A DNA stretch of 64,000 nucleotides from Nicotiana tabacum (GCF_000715075.1 NC_134095.1:59764419-59828418), one strand, 5' to 3'. Positions 45,049 to 58,429 are shown, counted from the stretch's first letter. A program made the numbers and translations. The notes: generated by a model not told the origin, from the letters alone.

Positions 45049-47287
45049 AAGCCATTGCAGCCATTAGGGACAATCTCGGGGCCGCACCTTTACCCCCACA
45101 AAAGGCTGGAGCCGCCCTTCTATCCCTTCTAAGTTAATGCTTCAGCCCCCTCCTTTAACCTGAAGTTCTGGGCCGCCCACTTTCACCCGCAAAGTTGGAA
45201 GCTTCAGCTCCCTCTAACCTTTGTTTAGCCGCCATCCCTTCCTCTCAAAATTTCCTTCTTTTTAATCTCTAAGTTCTGTTGGTTTTACCCAAAATAGAAA
45301 TATTTTTTATTTTTTTGTCCTAGCGATTAACGTTGGTTCGAGGTAGCGAGTCTGAGGTCGGAGTTTGATAGTACACCTTAGATCCCCACCTCAGTTCGCT
45401 GCCCTGCAAAAGGTTTGTATCTTCTTCTCCTTTGCTATAGTTTGGTTCTGATTAGAGCATGTTTGATACTTGGTGCTTGATTGTTTCAAGAGTTGTTAGT
45501 TTCTGTTAAGTTTCCACGTTTTAATACTATAAAGATGGGCGTTCTACTTTTACTTCTCTTTATCCTTAGTTTGATGGAATAATCTTGTGGTTAAAAGTTG
45601 ATAGGAATAAATTTTTAAGAGATTCTTATTGTTGGGAACATGCCTGACCAATATTTAATGAAATGCTCACATGAGAATACCTATTACCTTTTGCATACTT
45701 CTCTGTTAGATGCCATGATTTTAAGAAGGATTTTATCATGAGCTAGTCGCCCTGCAAAGGATTTATTTGCCATTGTGATTTAAGACCTTTTTTCCTAGAT
45801 ATCGTGCTTAAAATTTCAAACAATTTGTTTAAGAATAAGTTTATTTAAATGCACAATGTTAAGTGAAGACTTGATTTACTTTAGTATTAGCTATCCAAAA
45901 TTCTCTCTTTAGGAAACATAGTTATAGAATTTTTGTACCTATTTCTTTGTGCTGGTTAGTGTTTGGATTTAGAAGTGCCGATGACTTTGTTAAGATAAAA
46001 TTTATGTCTTGATAAAATATGTTCATGTTACTGTGTGATTATCACTGGAAGTTTATATTTCAGTCATTTGAGAGTTTTTGCTACTAGTCTAAATAGCTGA
46101 AAATATTTATCTTTCATATAGTTGTGTGTTTGTCCGATGACAAGAAGTATGGCTGGAATTTCATAAAACAATTTGACACTAGGATGCCTTTATATATTTT
46201 AATCTTGATATATTGTTAAGAATCAAGTTCCACTCTCTAATCCTTCTTATCCTTATATATGTTAATTGAACTCTTACGTTATTTTGCTAATTATTTATTT
46301 CTCTCTTCCTTTACATGTACACTTTGGAGCATAATGGAGTCTTAATGCTAGGCTGCCATACCCGCATATGGAGTCTTAATTCGGGACTCGCAAAGATGGA
46401 GTCTCATCACCACCAGATAGAGTCAATACACGACATATCATCCTTAGAATGTACTGGATAGCAGAAAAACAAGCGAAATGCTTGGAGGCGCCTATGGCGT
46501 CCTTCTTTTTGTTTCTATCACTCATTTTATCTTAGTTTTTTTAATTGCCGATTTACGTTTTTTGTGTTTTCTTAATTTTTGAAATTTTATGTTGGAGCCT
46601 ATTATTAACGTAGAAGAAATAGCTTAGTCTTATTTATTTAGTATTCTCACCCTATTTATGAGTATCGTACTTATTTTATCACTTGGAATATCACGCCTAT
46701 TTTAAGGACTATTTAAAATAGTAGCTTAATAACATCTTACTATACTAATGTTTTCTTACAAGGTACTTAATTTTGGAGATAGCATCTTAAACCAAGGGAC
46801 GTTCTTGAAATTCCACTCTTATACTTTCTTTTAACACCTATAAATTTAGATTTAAAACTTGTTAGAAGCAAATGGCTTCTTTGTAAAACTTGTTTTCGAA
46901 AGGTAATTTGGACCGTTTTCCAAAACCGAAAGTCAGATTCTTCTTAATCAATTTTGATAGCTTTCAATCAAATATAATATTCCACTCTTATATATATAAT
47001 ATCTTTTTTTAACTAATTAACCTAAGTTTGTCCGGTTAACCATTTTTAATAGATCATACAAAGTGCTTAATATCTTCTCTATAAGATTAATTAGAATCCT
47101 TACCCATAATCTTAAAGGTTAAGTAGTCCATAAACATAGTTAATTTTAAGCATTATTTAGCTAAAATTGGTGTCCTAATTCACCGTTAAAATAATTAGGT
47201 GACGACTCTCTTTAACTAATTAAACCCGCGGAATTACCAATATGTTATACTCTAGTTTGACCCGTGTTAAAATGGGGTATAACAGCT

Positions 47288-47305
47288 TGGCGACTCTGCT
47301 GGGGA
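47288..47305 (+). other. Primer-binding site of F (tRNA-Arg-like)
   Basis: It reads tggcgactctgctgggga, identical to the minus-strand PBS of A at 8824-8841, three bases past the LTR end. Confidence 0.88.
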
Positions 47306-49013
47306 TACTAGGTTCTAAACCATAACAAACTTAGGTTAATAATAAAAATTAATTTGTGTGTTTTTTATTGTCATGATGCTTATTCGAATTGCCTTTATAT
47401 GATAAACTGTATAGTATGAATTGTTTATTTGTTCTTATTGCTTCATATAAATTGTCATCCCGTTTCATTTCCTCCATTTTTGGAAAACTCACACTATGCA
47501 CACACCTAGCGGTTACGTGGTTTGCGGCCGTGCACTTTTCAAAAAATACCTTTCAGGGGAAAGTTTGTGGGTAAGTCGATCAGCGGTGCAGTCGACAGTC
47601 ACAGACTTTTCACTCTCAAGTTGTCCGCTTGGGAGAGGACGAGTCTAGAAAAACCCATTCTTAGTCAGCCTAAGATAGAGCTAAACCAAAACTCTTTTAA
47701 GAGCATAGATCATTTCAACCTTAGGTGATTTAATACCTGAGGTGTATTAAACCCATTAGTTGACCTCACCTAAATGTCCAAGTAGATTTTCAACCCCAAG
47801 TGACACCTTATCAGGTATATGTGCATTATTTGAAGGATGAACATGCCAATTATGTGGATCATTTACTTTAAATTAATTAAATCCTAATTAAAGGAGCATG
47901 ACTATCTTTTTTTTATAACATGTGTAAAGTTTTCAAATGACATAATCTTGCAGAACAATGAGAAGTTTACATATGACAAAAATATCTTTTATTGTACTTT
48001 CTTTTGATATGTTTTACGTAAAAATAAATAAAATGGCTTAAGCAATTCATGTACTTTATTTGCTTTTGAAAAATAGAATTACTTAATCAATTTATTATAA
48101 TTAATTATTATAAATATATTTTATTATACTTTCTTTTGTTCTTTTGATGAAAATACACTCCCTTTTTACAAAAAAAGGAAAGATGTTTAAGCAGTTATAC
48201 TTTACTATTTATTTGCTTTTCAAAAATAGAATTATTAATTTATAGAAATGAGATGATACATAATGGCATATTTATTTTTCAAATATACGTTAGGCCTACC
48301 TCTGGCATAAAGAAGCCTCCCCTACATATTAGGACGCACAATTATTTGTTATAATTTGAAAATTGTAACATGCTTGCTTGCTTATTTGCTTATTTGCTAT
48401 GTCGCTTACTTGACTTTATTACTTTTACTAACATCATTTGTTGTATTTCAGAAGAGGAAAGTATTGACTATCCAACTTGCTTAAATTTTTATATAGTTTA
48501 TTTGTTCATATATTTTATATTTTATTTCATCTTTTCGAATTAATATTAATAATAATAATCACCAATCGTTACGCGCTTAGCGCTCTTTAACGGCTCTAGA
48601 GCACCGTTTAGGTATTTTCTTAGGCCCAGATTTCTCTTAGGTCCATTCCAATTCTTAGAGTCCAATTAAGATATCCTTTCATTTTTGAAGTAGGACCTTT
48701 TGCCCGCAAACTCTCTAACAAGATCAATTCGTCTTGATATCCCTCGATATTCGTGCATTCGACTAGCCTCAAGGATTTTCTTTAACCAACAAGGTGTATA
48801 GTAAGATTTCATTAAAATTGTCATAATCTTTCATAATTAGGTAATATATTTTTCCATCTAATTTCACGAGTTAAGGTTATTCGCGTTCTTTTCTTAAAAA
48901 TATAGTTACATATTTTTCAAATATTGCCACTCGTGCCTCACATAATTTTCTACCTTCAATTATTACACATGCTTAAACCTCTATCTCCAATAATATAGAA
49001 TATAAATAGGTTT
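47306..49013 (+). other. Leader of F
   Basis: About 1.7 kb follows the PBS without recognisable gag. Two short frames (47389-47728) have no known motif. The region is AT-rich after 47850. Confidence 0.5.
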
Positions 49014-51627
49014 TGTCACGGCCCATTTTTCATAATGAGTCATGATGGCGCCCAACACCATTGCTGGGCAAGCCAATGCGGAAACTACCAAACAAGTCCT
49101 CATTTTACTTTTACCAAATAATTGCAAAAAAATTTCTTAAAGTAAGATTCGAACGAAGTAATAACCCGTAATGTATCAAAATAATTATACAAATCTCCAA
49201 AAATAAAAGTCTACCAATGTGTGTGCCAAGACTTGGTGTCACAAGTTGTGGGTAACTAGTAGAATATACAAAAGAATCAAACTATCTTACTGTCCGAAAC
49301 AGGATATACAGCAAAAATAAAAAAGGAAGACTTCTTCGGGCGGCTGAACGGTAGGGGAAGGGAAAGCAGCTCACCGTGGAAGTCTCAAAATGCGCTCAGG
49401 GATGTACACCAGATTGATAGCCAGATACACCTACCTCAGATCATGTACAATTAAGTACAGAAGTGTAGTATGAGTACATAAACAATATGTACCCAGTAAG
49501 TATCCCGTCTAATCTCGAAGAAGTAGAGACGAGAGGTCGACTTGATACTTACTAGGATCAAATAATATAACAAGGTATTTATGCTAAGCACAGAAGTCAC
49601 CATTAATCAACAGTTTGTAGCAAGAGGTAATAGATCATGTTCTAAATAATTTAGCAGTTAACCAGTTACATTTCACGTAATGGACAGGATAAGTCATGAA
49701 TAAAATTCCACATAGATATCATGCGCACATTATGCCGAGGTCGACGGCCCGATCCAACAAAAAATAAATTGTGCACTGCCAGAGGGTCGAATCGCGCGAG
49801 CCATAGACGCATTTATTTATACCGAGGCGATCGTCCTGATCCACAAATATCAATTTATATCAAGAAAACACACGAAAGTGCATTTATATGCAAATAAATT
49901 CATGCAAGGGTCAACAAGTATATATGCTCACTTTTATTCTTTTCCAAGTTTTCTAACATGTCCTAAGTGATCGCATTAACAAGAAAGCATTGAGATATTC
50001 ACAAATATATCATGATGTGGGTCCTAGAATACCCGGACAATTAACATAATAGTAGCTACGCACGGACTCTCGTCACCTAGTGCGTACGTAGCCCCCGCAT
50101 TTAGTAGCAACTTACTCAATTATTACAGCTATGGGGATAATTTCCTCTTACAAGGTTAGAAAGGAGACTCACCTCGCTCCAAAGTGCACTTCCAATACCA
50201 AGAACGAGTCCAAGACCTCAATTCGGAGCCGAACGATCCCAAACTAGTTAAATGAAGTAGGAACTAGTCAATATAGACTCACAAGATCGAATTCTAGCTA
50301 TTTAAGCAATTTCCCAATCCTTAACACAAGTTTTCTTAAAATTCGACCCCGAGCCCACGTGCCCGGATTCCGAAATTTTTCGAAGGAAGTTGTTCTCTAT
50401 AACCTAAGGATCGATAATATATGATTTTCAATTTATTCCATAGCAACTTTCGTGGTTAAATCTTACTTTTACTAAAACCCAATATTTTTGTTCTAACCCC
50501 ATGATTTCACCTTAATACTAGTGTTTAATCTACATAAGACATAATTATTAAACTAGAAATAGGTAGAACACACTTATCTCAAGATGCTAGGTGAATATCT
50601 TCTCTCAAAAGCATCGCCAATGGAAGAGTGAAAAAGTGATAAAAATGACTTAGAACCCGTATTAAATGAATCTCACTGCTTTAGTGATTTCCGCATCTGC
50701 GGTCAGGGAGCTGCATCTGTGGAAAATGGACCGCAAATGTGAAACGGGCTAAAAGAGTTGGGACCGCTTCTGCGGTCTTGAGTCCGCATCCCGCTTCTGC
50801 GGCTTGGGAGTCGCTTCTGTTGTTCCTGGCCTGGCCTGCCCTGGGCCACTTCTGTGATGAAGGACCGCTTCTGCAGTCTCGCACCTGCGGTCCACCAACT
50901 GCAGGTGCGGTTATGACAGAAGAAGCAGCTTCACCTCTTCTCAAAAATTCCAACTTCACTCGAGCCTCGTCCGATTGATGCTTGGGGATCCCGGGCCCCG
51001 CCCGAACATACCGACAAGTCTGAAATCATGAGACGGACCTACTTAAACCTTCGGAACACCCGAAACAATGCTATATCTAAGAATCACCCCCTAAAAGCAA
51101 TTGAATCAAAGTTATGAACTTCAAGTTCTTAATTTTCCTCTAACGGGCCAAAATGCCCTTAAACTACTCGGATTGACACCAAATTTTACATGCAAGTCTT
51201 AAATGATATTTCGGACATGTATCGGGCTTCGGAACCAACATACGAGCCCGATAACTATGAATTCAATCATTAATTAGTTTCTTTAAATCCTTAAAACTTC
51301 AAATTAACAATTTCTAATAAAAATTCATTACTCAGGCTAGGAACCTCAGAATTCGATTCCAGGCATACGCCCAGGTCCCATATTTTCCTACGGACCCTTC
51401 GGGACCGTCAAATCACAAATCCGGGTCCGTTTGCTTAAAATGTTGACCAAGGCAAACTTAGCTTTATAAGAAAATTCTAAGGGATCAAATTGGCATCTTT
51501 CACTCCAAACTCTTCCAAATCCCGAATCAACCATCCCATCAAGTCGTAAATTAGCTAAAGCAAGCACGAGGAGTTGTATTTGAGGGAACAGGGTCTAAAA
51601 GGCAAAACGACTGGTTGGGTCGTTACA
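49014..51627 (-). repeat. 3' LTR of G
   Basis: The LTR is 2,614 bp, from tgtcacggccc to gggtcgttaca on the plus strand. Its first roughly 545 bp match the 5' LTR fragment at 56831-57375 with mostly C/T and G/A changes. Confidence 0.9.
50690..50915. repeat. Palindrome cluster in 3' LTR of G
   Basis: Words such as gaccgcttctgcggtc and ctgcaggtgcggt are packed over about 225 bp. The core ccgcttctgcgg is the reverse complement of ccgcagaagcgg, a word found in the B clusters. Confidence 0.65.
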
Positions 51628-51830
51628 TTCTCCATCTCTTAAACAAACGTTCATCCTCGAACGGACATATAAAAGTACCTGAGTTGCTGAATAAATGGGG
51701 ATATCTGCTCTGTTGTCCTCTTCGGACTCCTAGGTTGCCTCCTCGACTGGTTGGCCCCTCTACTAGACCCTCACCGCAAAAATCCTCTTGGACCTCAACT
51801 AGCGATCTTGTCTATCAATAATGGTAACTG
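51628..51830 (-). pseudogene. Chromodomain remnant of G
   Basis: After VTIIDRQDR the frame meets a TAG, but the following codons still spell LRSKRI, then RGQPVEEAT with two more stops between, as in the chromodomain of B. The end FEDERLFKRWRM and its TAA at the LTR border are readable. This domain would have targeted integration. At least four stops inactivate it. Confidence 0.75.
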
Positions 51831-52960
51831 ACTCCTCCTCATAACCTAAACTCTCATCCAGCTGAATAGTACTGAAGTCTAACACATAGGACAAGTCGGC
51901 ATGATACTTCTGAAGCATCGATACATGAAAAAATGGATGAGTTCCCGCTAAGCTGAGGGGTAAGGCAAGCTCATAGACAACCTCCCCAACTCGTCTCAAC
52001 ACCTCAAAGGGGCCAATAAACCTTGGGCTCAACTTGCCCTTGTTCCCAAACCTCATAATGCCTTTCATTGGAGAGACTTTCAAGAGAACCTTCTCGCCAA
52101 CCATGAATGACACATCACGCGCCTTCTGATCTGTGTAACTCTTCTGTCTAGACTGAGCTGTGGGAAGCCTCTCCTGAATCAACCTTACTTTATCCAAGGC
52201 ATCCTGTACCAAATCAGTACCGTATAACCTAGCCTCGCCAGGATCGAACCACCCGATAGGAGAACGATAATGACGACCATATAAAGCTTCGTAAAGAGCC
52301 ATCTCAATGCTGGACTAATAGTTGTTGTTATATGCAAACTCCGCCAAGGGCAAGAACTAATCCCACTGCCCTCCAAAGTCAATCACACATGCTCGGTCCT
52401 CCAAAATCTGAACTGTCCGCTCCAACTACTCGTCGGTCTGAGGATGGAATGTTGTGATGAGCTCTATACGGGTCCCCAACTCCCACTGAACGGCTCTCCA
52501 GAAATGGGAGGTGAACTGAAGGCCTCTATCTGATATAATGGAAACTGGCACACTGTGCAACTGGACTATCTCTTGAATCTAGATCTGAGCATACCTCTCC
52601 GCTGTATAAGTAGTCGCCATTGGGATGAAGTGGGACGACTTGGTCCACCTATCAACAATGACCCATACTGAATCAAACTTCCGCAAGGTCCGCGACAATC
52701 CAACTACGAAATCCATGGTGATGCGCTCCCACTTCCACTCTGGTATAGGCATCTGCTGAAGTAGGCCACCCGGCCTTTGGTGCTCATACTTGACCTACTG
52801 GAAATTCAAACACCTGGCTACATACTCCACTATGTCTTTCTTCATCCTATGCCACCAATAATGCTGCCTCAAGTCATGGTACATCTTCGTAGCACCCGAA
52901 TGAATGGAATACCATGAACTGTGAGCCTCCTCTAGAATCCTCTCCCTCAGACCGTCAACA
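51799..52960 (-). pseudogene. Integrase of G
   Basis: The C-terminal block (51799-52302) is open and carries MALYEALYGRHYRSPIGWF and KLSPRFIGPFEVLRRVGEVV. Upstream, readable across stops, are MDFVVGLSRTL with the first Asp (near 52710), SIISDRGLQF with the second (near 52530) and LERTVQILED with the Glu (near 52420). In the zinc-binding domain the second Cys of Cys-Leu-Asn-Cys is Phe (near 52800), followed directly by a TAG. The protein is inactive. Confidence 0.87.
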
Positions 52961-54678
52961 TTAGGAACACATAAACGACCCTGGAGTCACAAACCACCAT
53001 CCTCGCCAATAGCTTGTCACCTCCTTCAAGTACCGTCTCTCTAAGAACCGCCAAATGTGGGTCATCGAACTACAGGCCTTGATCTGCCCCAATAAGGAAG
53101 ATTGAGCAACCACACATGCAAGAACTCGGTTGGGCTTTGAAATGTCCAGCCTCACAAGTCTGTTAGCCAAGGACTGAATGTCCAAAGCTAGTGGCGTATC
53201 TGCTGCTAGAATAAATGCCAGGCTACCCATAATCTCCGCCTTTCTGCTCAAGGCATCCGCGACCACATTCGCTTTTCCCGGATGATAAAGAATGGCGATG
53301 TCATAATCCTTCAGTAACTCAAGCCAACTGCGCTGCCTCAAATTAAGATCCCTCTTCTTGAATATATGCTGCAAGCTGTAATGATCAGTATAAACCTCAC
53401 ATGACACCCCATACAGATAATGCCACCATATATTAAGGACATGAACAATCGCGACCAACTCTAGATCGTGCATAGGATAATTCTTCTTATGAACCTTCAG
53501 CTGACGCGAAGCATATACAATAACTCGTCCCTCCTGCATCAATACACATCCCAAGCCAACGCATGAAGCATCGCAATATACCGTATACATCCCCGAGCCG
53601 GAAGGCAATACAAGAACTGGTGTTGTAGTCAAAGTTGTCTTGAGTTTCTGAAAGCTCTCCTCATAATCATTAGACCAACGGAAAGGAGCACCCTTCTGGG
53701 TCAATCTAGTCAAAGGTGATGCAATAGATGAAAAGCCCTGCACGAATCATCTGTAGTAACCTGTTAACCCCAGGAAACTCCTGATCTCGGTCACTGAGGT
53801 AGGGCCTGGCCAACTCTGAACTGCCTCGATCTTCTTGGGATCCACCTTAATACCCTCTCCTGACATAACATGCCCCAAGAATGCCACTGACTCTAGCCAA
53901 AACTCACACTTGGAGAACTTAGCATATAGCTTCTACTCTCGCAAGGTCCAAAGCACTACTCTCAAATGCTGCTCGTGCTCCCCAAGCTACGGGAGTATAC
54001 CAAGATGTCGTCAATCAAGACGATGACTAATAAATCAATATAAGGCCTAAACACCATGTTTATCAAGTCCATAAATGCTGCTGGGGCATTAGTCAAGCCA
54101 AAGGACATCACCAAAAACTCATAATGGCCATATCTAGTCCGGAATGCAGTCTTCGGAACATCCGAGTCCTGAATCTTTAGTTGATGGTACCCTGACCTCA
54201 AGTCTATCTTAGAGAACACCCTCGCACCTTGCAACTGGTCAAACAAATCATCGATACGAGGCAACGGATACTTGTTCTTGATGGTGACTTTGTTCAACTG
54301 GCAGTTATCAATGCACATCCGCATAGTCTCATCCTTTTTCTTCATAAATAGCACTGGTGCACCCCAAGGTGATACATTGGGCCTAACAAACCCCTTCACC
54401 AACAACTCCTCAAGCTGCTACTTCAACTCCTTCAACTCTTTAGGAGCCATACGGTACGGAGGAATAGATATAGGCTGGGTGCCTGGAGTCAAATCAATAT
54501 AGAAATCAATATCACGATCCGGTGGCATGCCAGGAAGATCAGAAGGAAACACATCGTCGAACTCTTGAACTACGGGAACTAAATCGATAGTCGGAGACGC
54601 TGCGGTGGTGTCCCGAACATAAGCTAGATAAGCCAAATAAGCCAAATAACCCTTCTCGACCATATGCCAAGCCTTCAA
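52961..54678 (-). pseudogene. Reverse transcriptase and RNase H of G
   Basis: The N-terminal block (54418-54678) has a short tandem expansion giving three Leu-Ala-Tyr tripeptides, then IDFYIDLTPGTQPISIPPYR, and ends in a stop. The RT core (53962-54405) carries [49 protein letters not shown] and the catalytic [11 protein letters not shown], then loses frame near 53980. RNase H (52961-53743) has [37 protein letters not shown] and [10 protein letters not shown]. Catalytic residues look preserved, but at least two breaks separate the blocks. Confidence 0.9.
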
Positions 54679-54719
54679 GAAAGAAATAACCCGACTAGGG
54701 TATTAGCTATGGAACCCTT

Positions 54720-55094
54720 CTACTCCAACCTCGGCAACCCTGGCATCACTAGTGAAACAAACTTGGCATGGTAATCTAGGACGACGTGATATGGAGATAA
54801 CCAATCCATGCCTAGGATGACCTCAAAATCGATCATGTCAAGCAATATGAGATATGATCTAGTCTCAAAACCACAGAATATGACCACACAGGACCGGTAG
54901 ACCCGATCCACAACCACAGAATCACCCACAGGAGTGGACACATGAACAGGAGTGCCCAAAGTCTCAGTAGAAATAACTAAGAAACAAGCAAATAGAGATG
55001 ATACATATGAATAAGTAGACCCTGGATCAAATAATACCAAAGCATCTCTACCACAAACGGAAATAATACCTGTGATGACAGCATCTGAGGTCAA
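54720..55094 (-). pseudogene. Aspartic protease of G
   Basis: The 124-codon open block carries the active site ALVLFDPGSTYSYVSSLF with the catalytic Asp kept, then VHVSTPVGDSVVVDRVYRSC and the C-terminal FEVILGMDWLSPYHVVLD. It is the intact counterpart of the mutated B protease. The polyprotein around it is broken by stops. Confidence 0.88.
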
Positions 55095-55244
55095 TGCATC
55101 TGGTCTGGCCGGAAGGGCGTAGAATCTGGCTGGAGCGCCGGCTGGCTGGCTTCCACTTGGCTGAGCAGTAGCTGGCTGACCTCTCCCTGCCTAGCCTCCA
55201 CCTTTAGGACGGTCTCTACCCATCTGTCCCTTACCTCTAGGAGG

Positions 55245-56655
55245 TTAGGCCACTGGTGCTGGAACCATAGGCTGTTGACCCTGCTGTACTGCCTTGCCCC
55301 GAAGCCTGGGGCAGTATCTTATCATGTGACCAGGGTCTCCGCACTCAAAGCAACTACATAGTGTGGTGACCTGCTGCCAGAAGAAGCCTAGATAGCTGGT
55401 GGATGGTATGAACTCTCCGGCATAGCACTGAAAGGGGAACCAGAAGATCCATGGGGACCTGAATACCCACTGGAGGAACCCTGAATAGCTGGCAGGCAAA
55501 AATAACTCTCTAGCATGGCACTGAAATAGGGGCGCTCTGGAGCACCCCGAGCAGGTGGTGGTGCCGAATACGGGGGCCTGCTGGGCTGACCCCTCCCAAA
55601 CTGACCTCTACCCCTAGTCGGGGCACCTCTGAACTCTCCGGAGTATTTAGCCCTCTTATCTTGCTGCATCTGCTCTCTACCCCTCTGGCGATATCCGTCA
55701 ATCCTGCAAGCAATCTCTACCACTAGCTGATACTCTATACCCATCTCCACCTCTCAGGTCATGCCAGATCGAATACCAGGGCACAACCCCGCAACAAACC
55801 TCCGCACTCTCTCTGCATCTATGGGAAGTATCATGAGTGCATGGCGAGAAAACTTAGAAAACCTCGCCTCATAATCGGTCACAGACATCTGAACCTGCTC
55901 AAGATGCTCAAACTGATACTGTAGCTCTTCCCTCTCAGAGGGTGGAATGTACCTATCCAAGAATAACTGTGCGAACTAACCCAAAGTGATGGGAATAGAA
56001 CCTGCTGGCCTGCAAAGAATATAGAACTACCACCATCTATGGGCCCTACCCTCAAGCTGAAAAGTAGTGAAGTTAACTCCATGCGACTCCAATATCCTCA
56101 TGTTGTGCAGTCTGTCCCTGCACCTATATATGAAGTTCTGGGTATCCTCATGACGCTCACCCCCGAAGACCGGAGGGTGAATCCTAGTCCATCTATCCAA
56201 TAACTTCTGCGGATCACCATCTGCAGCTGGCCTGGGCTGGGGTGCCACTACAGCGACTGGCTGAGCCCCATCTACGGGTAGTGCACCCGGAGTTTGATAC
56301 ACTGTAGCTGCATGACCAGGATCCTGAGCAGTAGGGGTTTGTGCTCCCCTTCCTGACTATGATGTAACTGGATCTGCTGGAAATAAACCAGCCTAAGTCA
56401 TAGAATCCATGAATCATAGCATACGGCCCATGACCTCCTGGAATCCCGGTGTTGTCATAAAGTCTGTCGGGGTAGGCTCAGCTGCGGGCACCTCACCCTG
56501 CTCCTCAACGATAGGATCTCCCACGGGATCTGCTAGTGGTATTACCGGGATAGCTCTAGGATGCCCCCGTCCCCTACCACAGGCCAGTGCCCTCCCCTGC
56601 TTGGGTTTGGAACAACAACTGTGTGTGTCCTCACCATCTGTTAGAGAATAGAAGA
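55245..56655 (-). pseudogene. Gag of G with CCHC zinc knuckle
   Basis: The start seems to be the minus-strand ATGGTGAGG near 56641, as in B, but the frame shifts soon after. Blocks then follow: DFMTTPGFQEVMGRML (56414-56677), the capsid-like GERHEDTQNFIYRCRDRLHN (56027-56302), the FLDRYIPPSEREELQYQFEH block (55754-55960) and an Arg/Gly/Gln-rich tail (55388-55750). The zinc knuckle is CFECGDPGHMIRYC (near 55310-55352). Several stops and frameshifts make it non-functional. Confidence 0.87.
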
Positions 56656-56815
56656 GGGAATTTAGTATACCAACCATTGCACGATAGAAAATAAATAAAG
56701 AGTAGTTTTTCCTAATACCTTATAGCCTCTCGAAGATAAATACAGACGTCTCCGTACCGATTTACAAGACTCTATTAGGTTTGCCCATGACTTGTAAGAC
56801 CTACGTGAACCTAGT

Positions 56816-56827
56816 GCTGTGATACCA
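56816..56827 (-). other. Primer-binding site of G (initiator tRNA-Met type)
   Basis: The minus strand reads TGGTATCACAGC, one base off the consensus, three bases from the LTR end. Confidence 0.83.
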
Positions 56828-56830
56828 TGT

Positions 56831-57375
56831 TATCATGACCCATTTTCCATAATAAGTCATGATGGCACCCAACACCATTACTAGACAAGCCAATGCGGAA
56901 ACTATCAAACAAGTCCTCATTTTACATTTATCAAATAATTGCAAAAAAATTACTTAAAGTAAGATTCGAACGAAGCAATAACCCGTAATGTATCAAAATA
57001 ATTATACAAATCCCCAAAACTAAAAGTCTACCAATGTGTGTGCCATGACCTGGTGTAACAAGTTTTGGGCAACTAGTAGAATATACAAAAGAATTAATCT
57101 ATCCTACTGTCTGAAACAAGATAGACAACAAAAATAAAAATAAAAAAGACTTCTTCGGGCGGCTGAACGGTAGGGGAAGGGAAAGCAGCTCACCGTGGAA
57201 GTCTCAAAATCCTCTCAGGGATGCATTCCACACTGATAGCCAGATACATCTGCCTCAGATCCAGTACAATTAAGTACAGAAGTGTAGTATGAGTACATAA
57301 ACAATATGTACCCAGTAAGTATCCCGTCTAATCTCGAAGAATTAGAGAAGAGAGGTCGACTTGATACTTACTAGG
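56831..57375 (-). repeat. 5' LTR of G, inner fragment
   Basis: It starts tatcatgaccc, against tgtcacggccc in the 3' LTR, so the terminal tg became ta. It stops at ctagg (57371-57375), where the LTR of H begins. The 3' LTR of G continues at the matching place (49556 onward), which shows the exact insertion point. Confidence 0.88.
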
Positions 57376-58429
57376 TGTCGACGCCCCCTTTTTCTATGGG
57401 TCAAAATCGGGTATACGACATTGGGAGGACAACTCTATTCCCTTTCGATAATTGGGTTTAGAAGTTGAAGAGTCGCCACCTAATGATTATAGTGCATTAG
57501 GACACTTTAAGAAGGATTTGAGATGAAGAGACCAGAGATTAGGGTAAGGGCTAGAAATTATCCTGAGGGGAAGGTGTTAGGAACCCCTCAAGATCCACAA
57601 GTGTGGTTCCCGGCCATGCTACAATTGTGACTTTACAAGTAAACAATCAAGGCTCAAATAAGGACTTGCATACAATATTGCAATTAGGTTGAAACTTATG
57701 AAAGTAAGTAGAAAGAGAGCAAGGATTTGAAAAGTTTAAACAACTCTAAAGGAAGCGAATAAAGAAAAGGGGTCCTAGGTTTGTGATTAATATGGATCAC
57801 TTCAATGCAATATCCATCAAACAATTCTCAGAAGAGAGGTCACACGTGATATTAGCGCACCGGTCATCATATCCATATTCTACCCTTCCCACCCCGTTAA
57901 GGTATTAAAGCGCAGAATGGTATCGTTACTTATTGCATGCAATTAACCATCCCAATCCTATCAATCTCGGAGCCATTGAGACTACTAATCCTGAAGGGGA
58001 GGGAGTTTGGGCTTTTATAGTTTTAAAAGGATAAAATTCTAGGGCGACAAACAAAACACAGAAAGCAGATATGGGAAAACACATAACAGTTGAAAGGCTC
58101 AAATAAACCTCCTCAAGTCAGAAAAGCATAGAGTTTAGCATGTCTTACATGTACTGATTAGGTCTGAATTAAACTTAAAAAAATATGTGAGGCAGACTAA
58201 TTTATTACATACTTCAGATAAGAAATCCGAATCAGACCTGCCTGCTGGTTGGAATTGTCAAAGACTGATGCACTTATGGCTTTTGCCCTAAAGTTTGCCT
58301 AGGCATGATATCTAATAATGCAAAGTATACTAATTTTAAGGAAAAGCTTTACTGATTTTAGAAAAAAGGGATCTGCAGATTTTAAGACGAGTTTTAGATT
58401 CGAAACGAGGCTGATTCAATTAATTGATC

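Larger units (their letters stand above)
44122..47284 (+). repeat. 5' LTR of F
   Basis: The LTR is 3,163 bp. It starts tgttgacatcc and ends ggggtataaca, followed two bases later by the PBS region. It holds an att microsatellite (44445-44487), an 11-base G run (44995-45005) and three atggagtct words near 46330-46400. No reading frame is supported. Confidence 0.85.
44122..49013 (+). mobile_element. Element F: Tat-type retrotransposon, 5' LTR and leader only
   Basis: A plus-strand LTR (44122-47284) is followed by the same tRNA-Arg-like PBS as element A and about 1.7 kb of leader, then cut by element G at 49014. It interrupts RNase H of E at 44121. The LTR sequence is unlike that of A, E or H, so this is another Tat-type family. 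No coding domain is reached in the window. Confidence 0.8.
49014..57375 (-). mobile_element. Element G: chromovirus, cut in its 5' LTR
   Basis: On the minus strand: 5' LTR fragment, PBS, gag, protease, RT, RNase H, integrase, chromodomain remnant, polypurine tract and 3' LTR. It is related to B and C but a separate family or subfamily. It interrupts the leader of F. Element H entered its 5' LTR at 57376, so the rest of that LTR should lie beyond 64000. Confidence 0.9.

Noticed and set aside
47288..47305. Possible tRNA gene fragment
   Set aside because: Only the 3'-end complement is present, directly after an LTR terminus; it is a primer-binding site.
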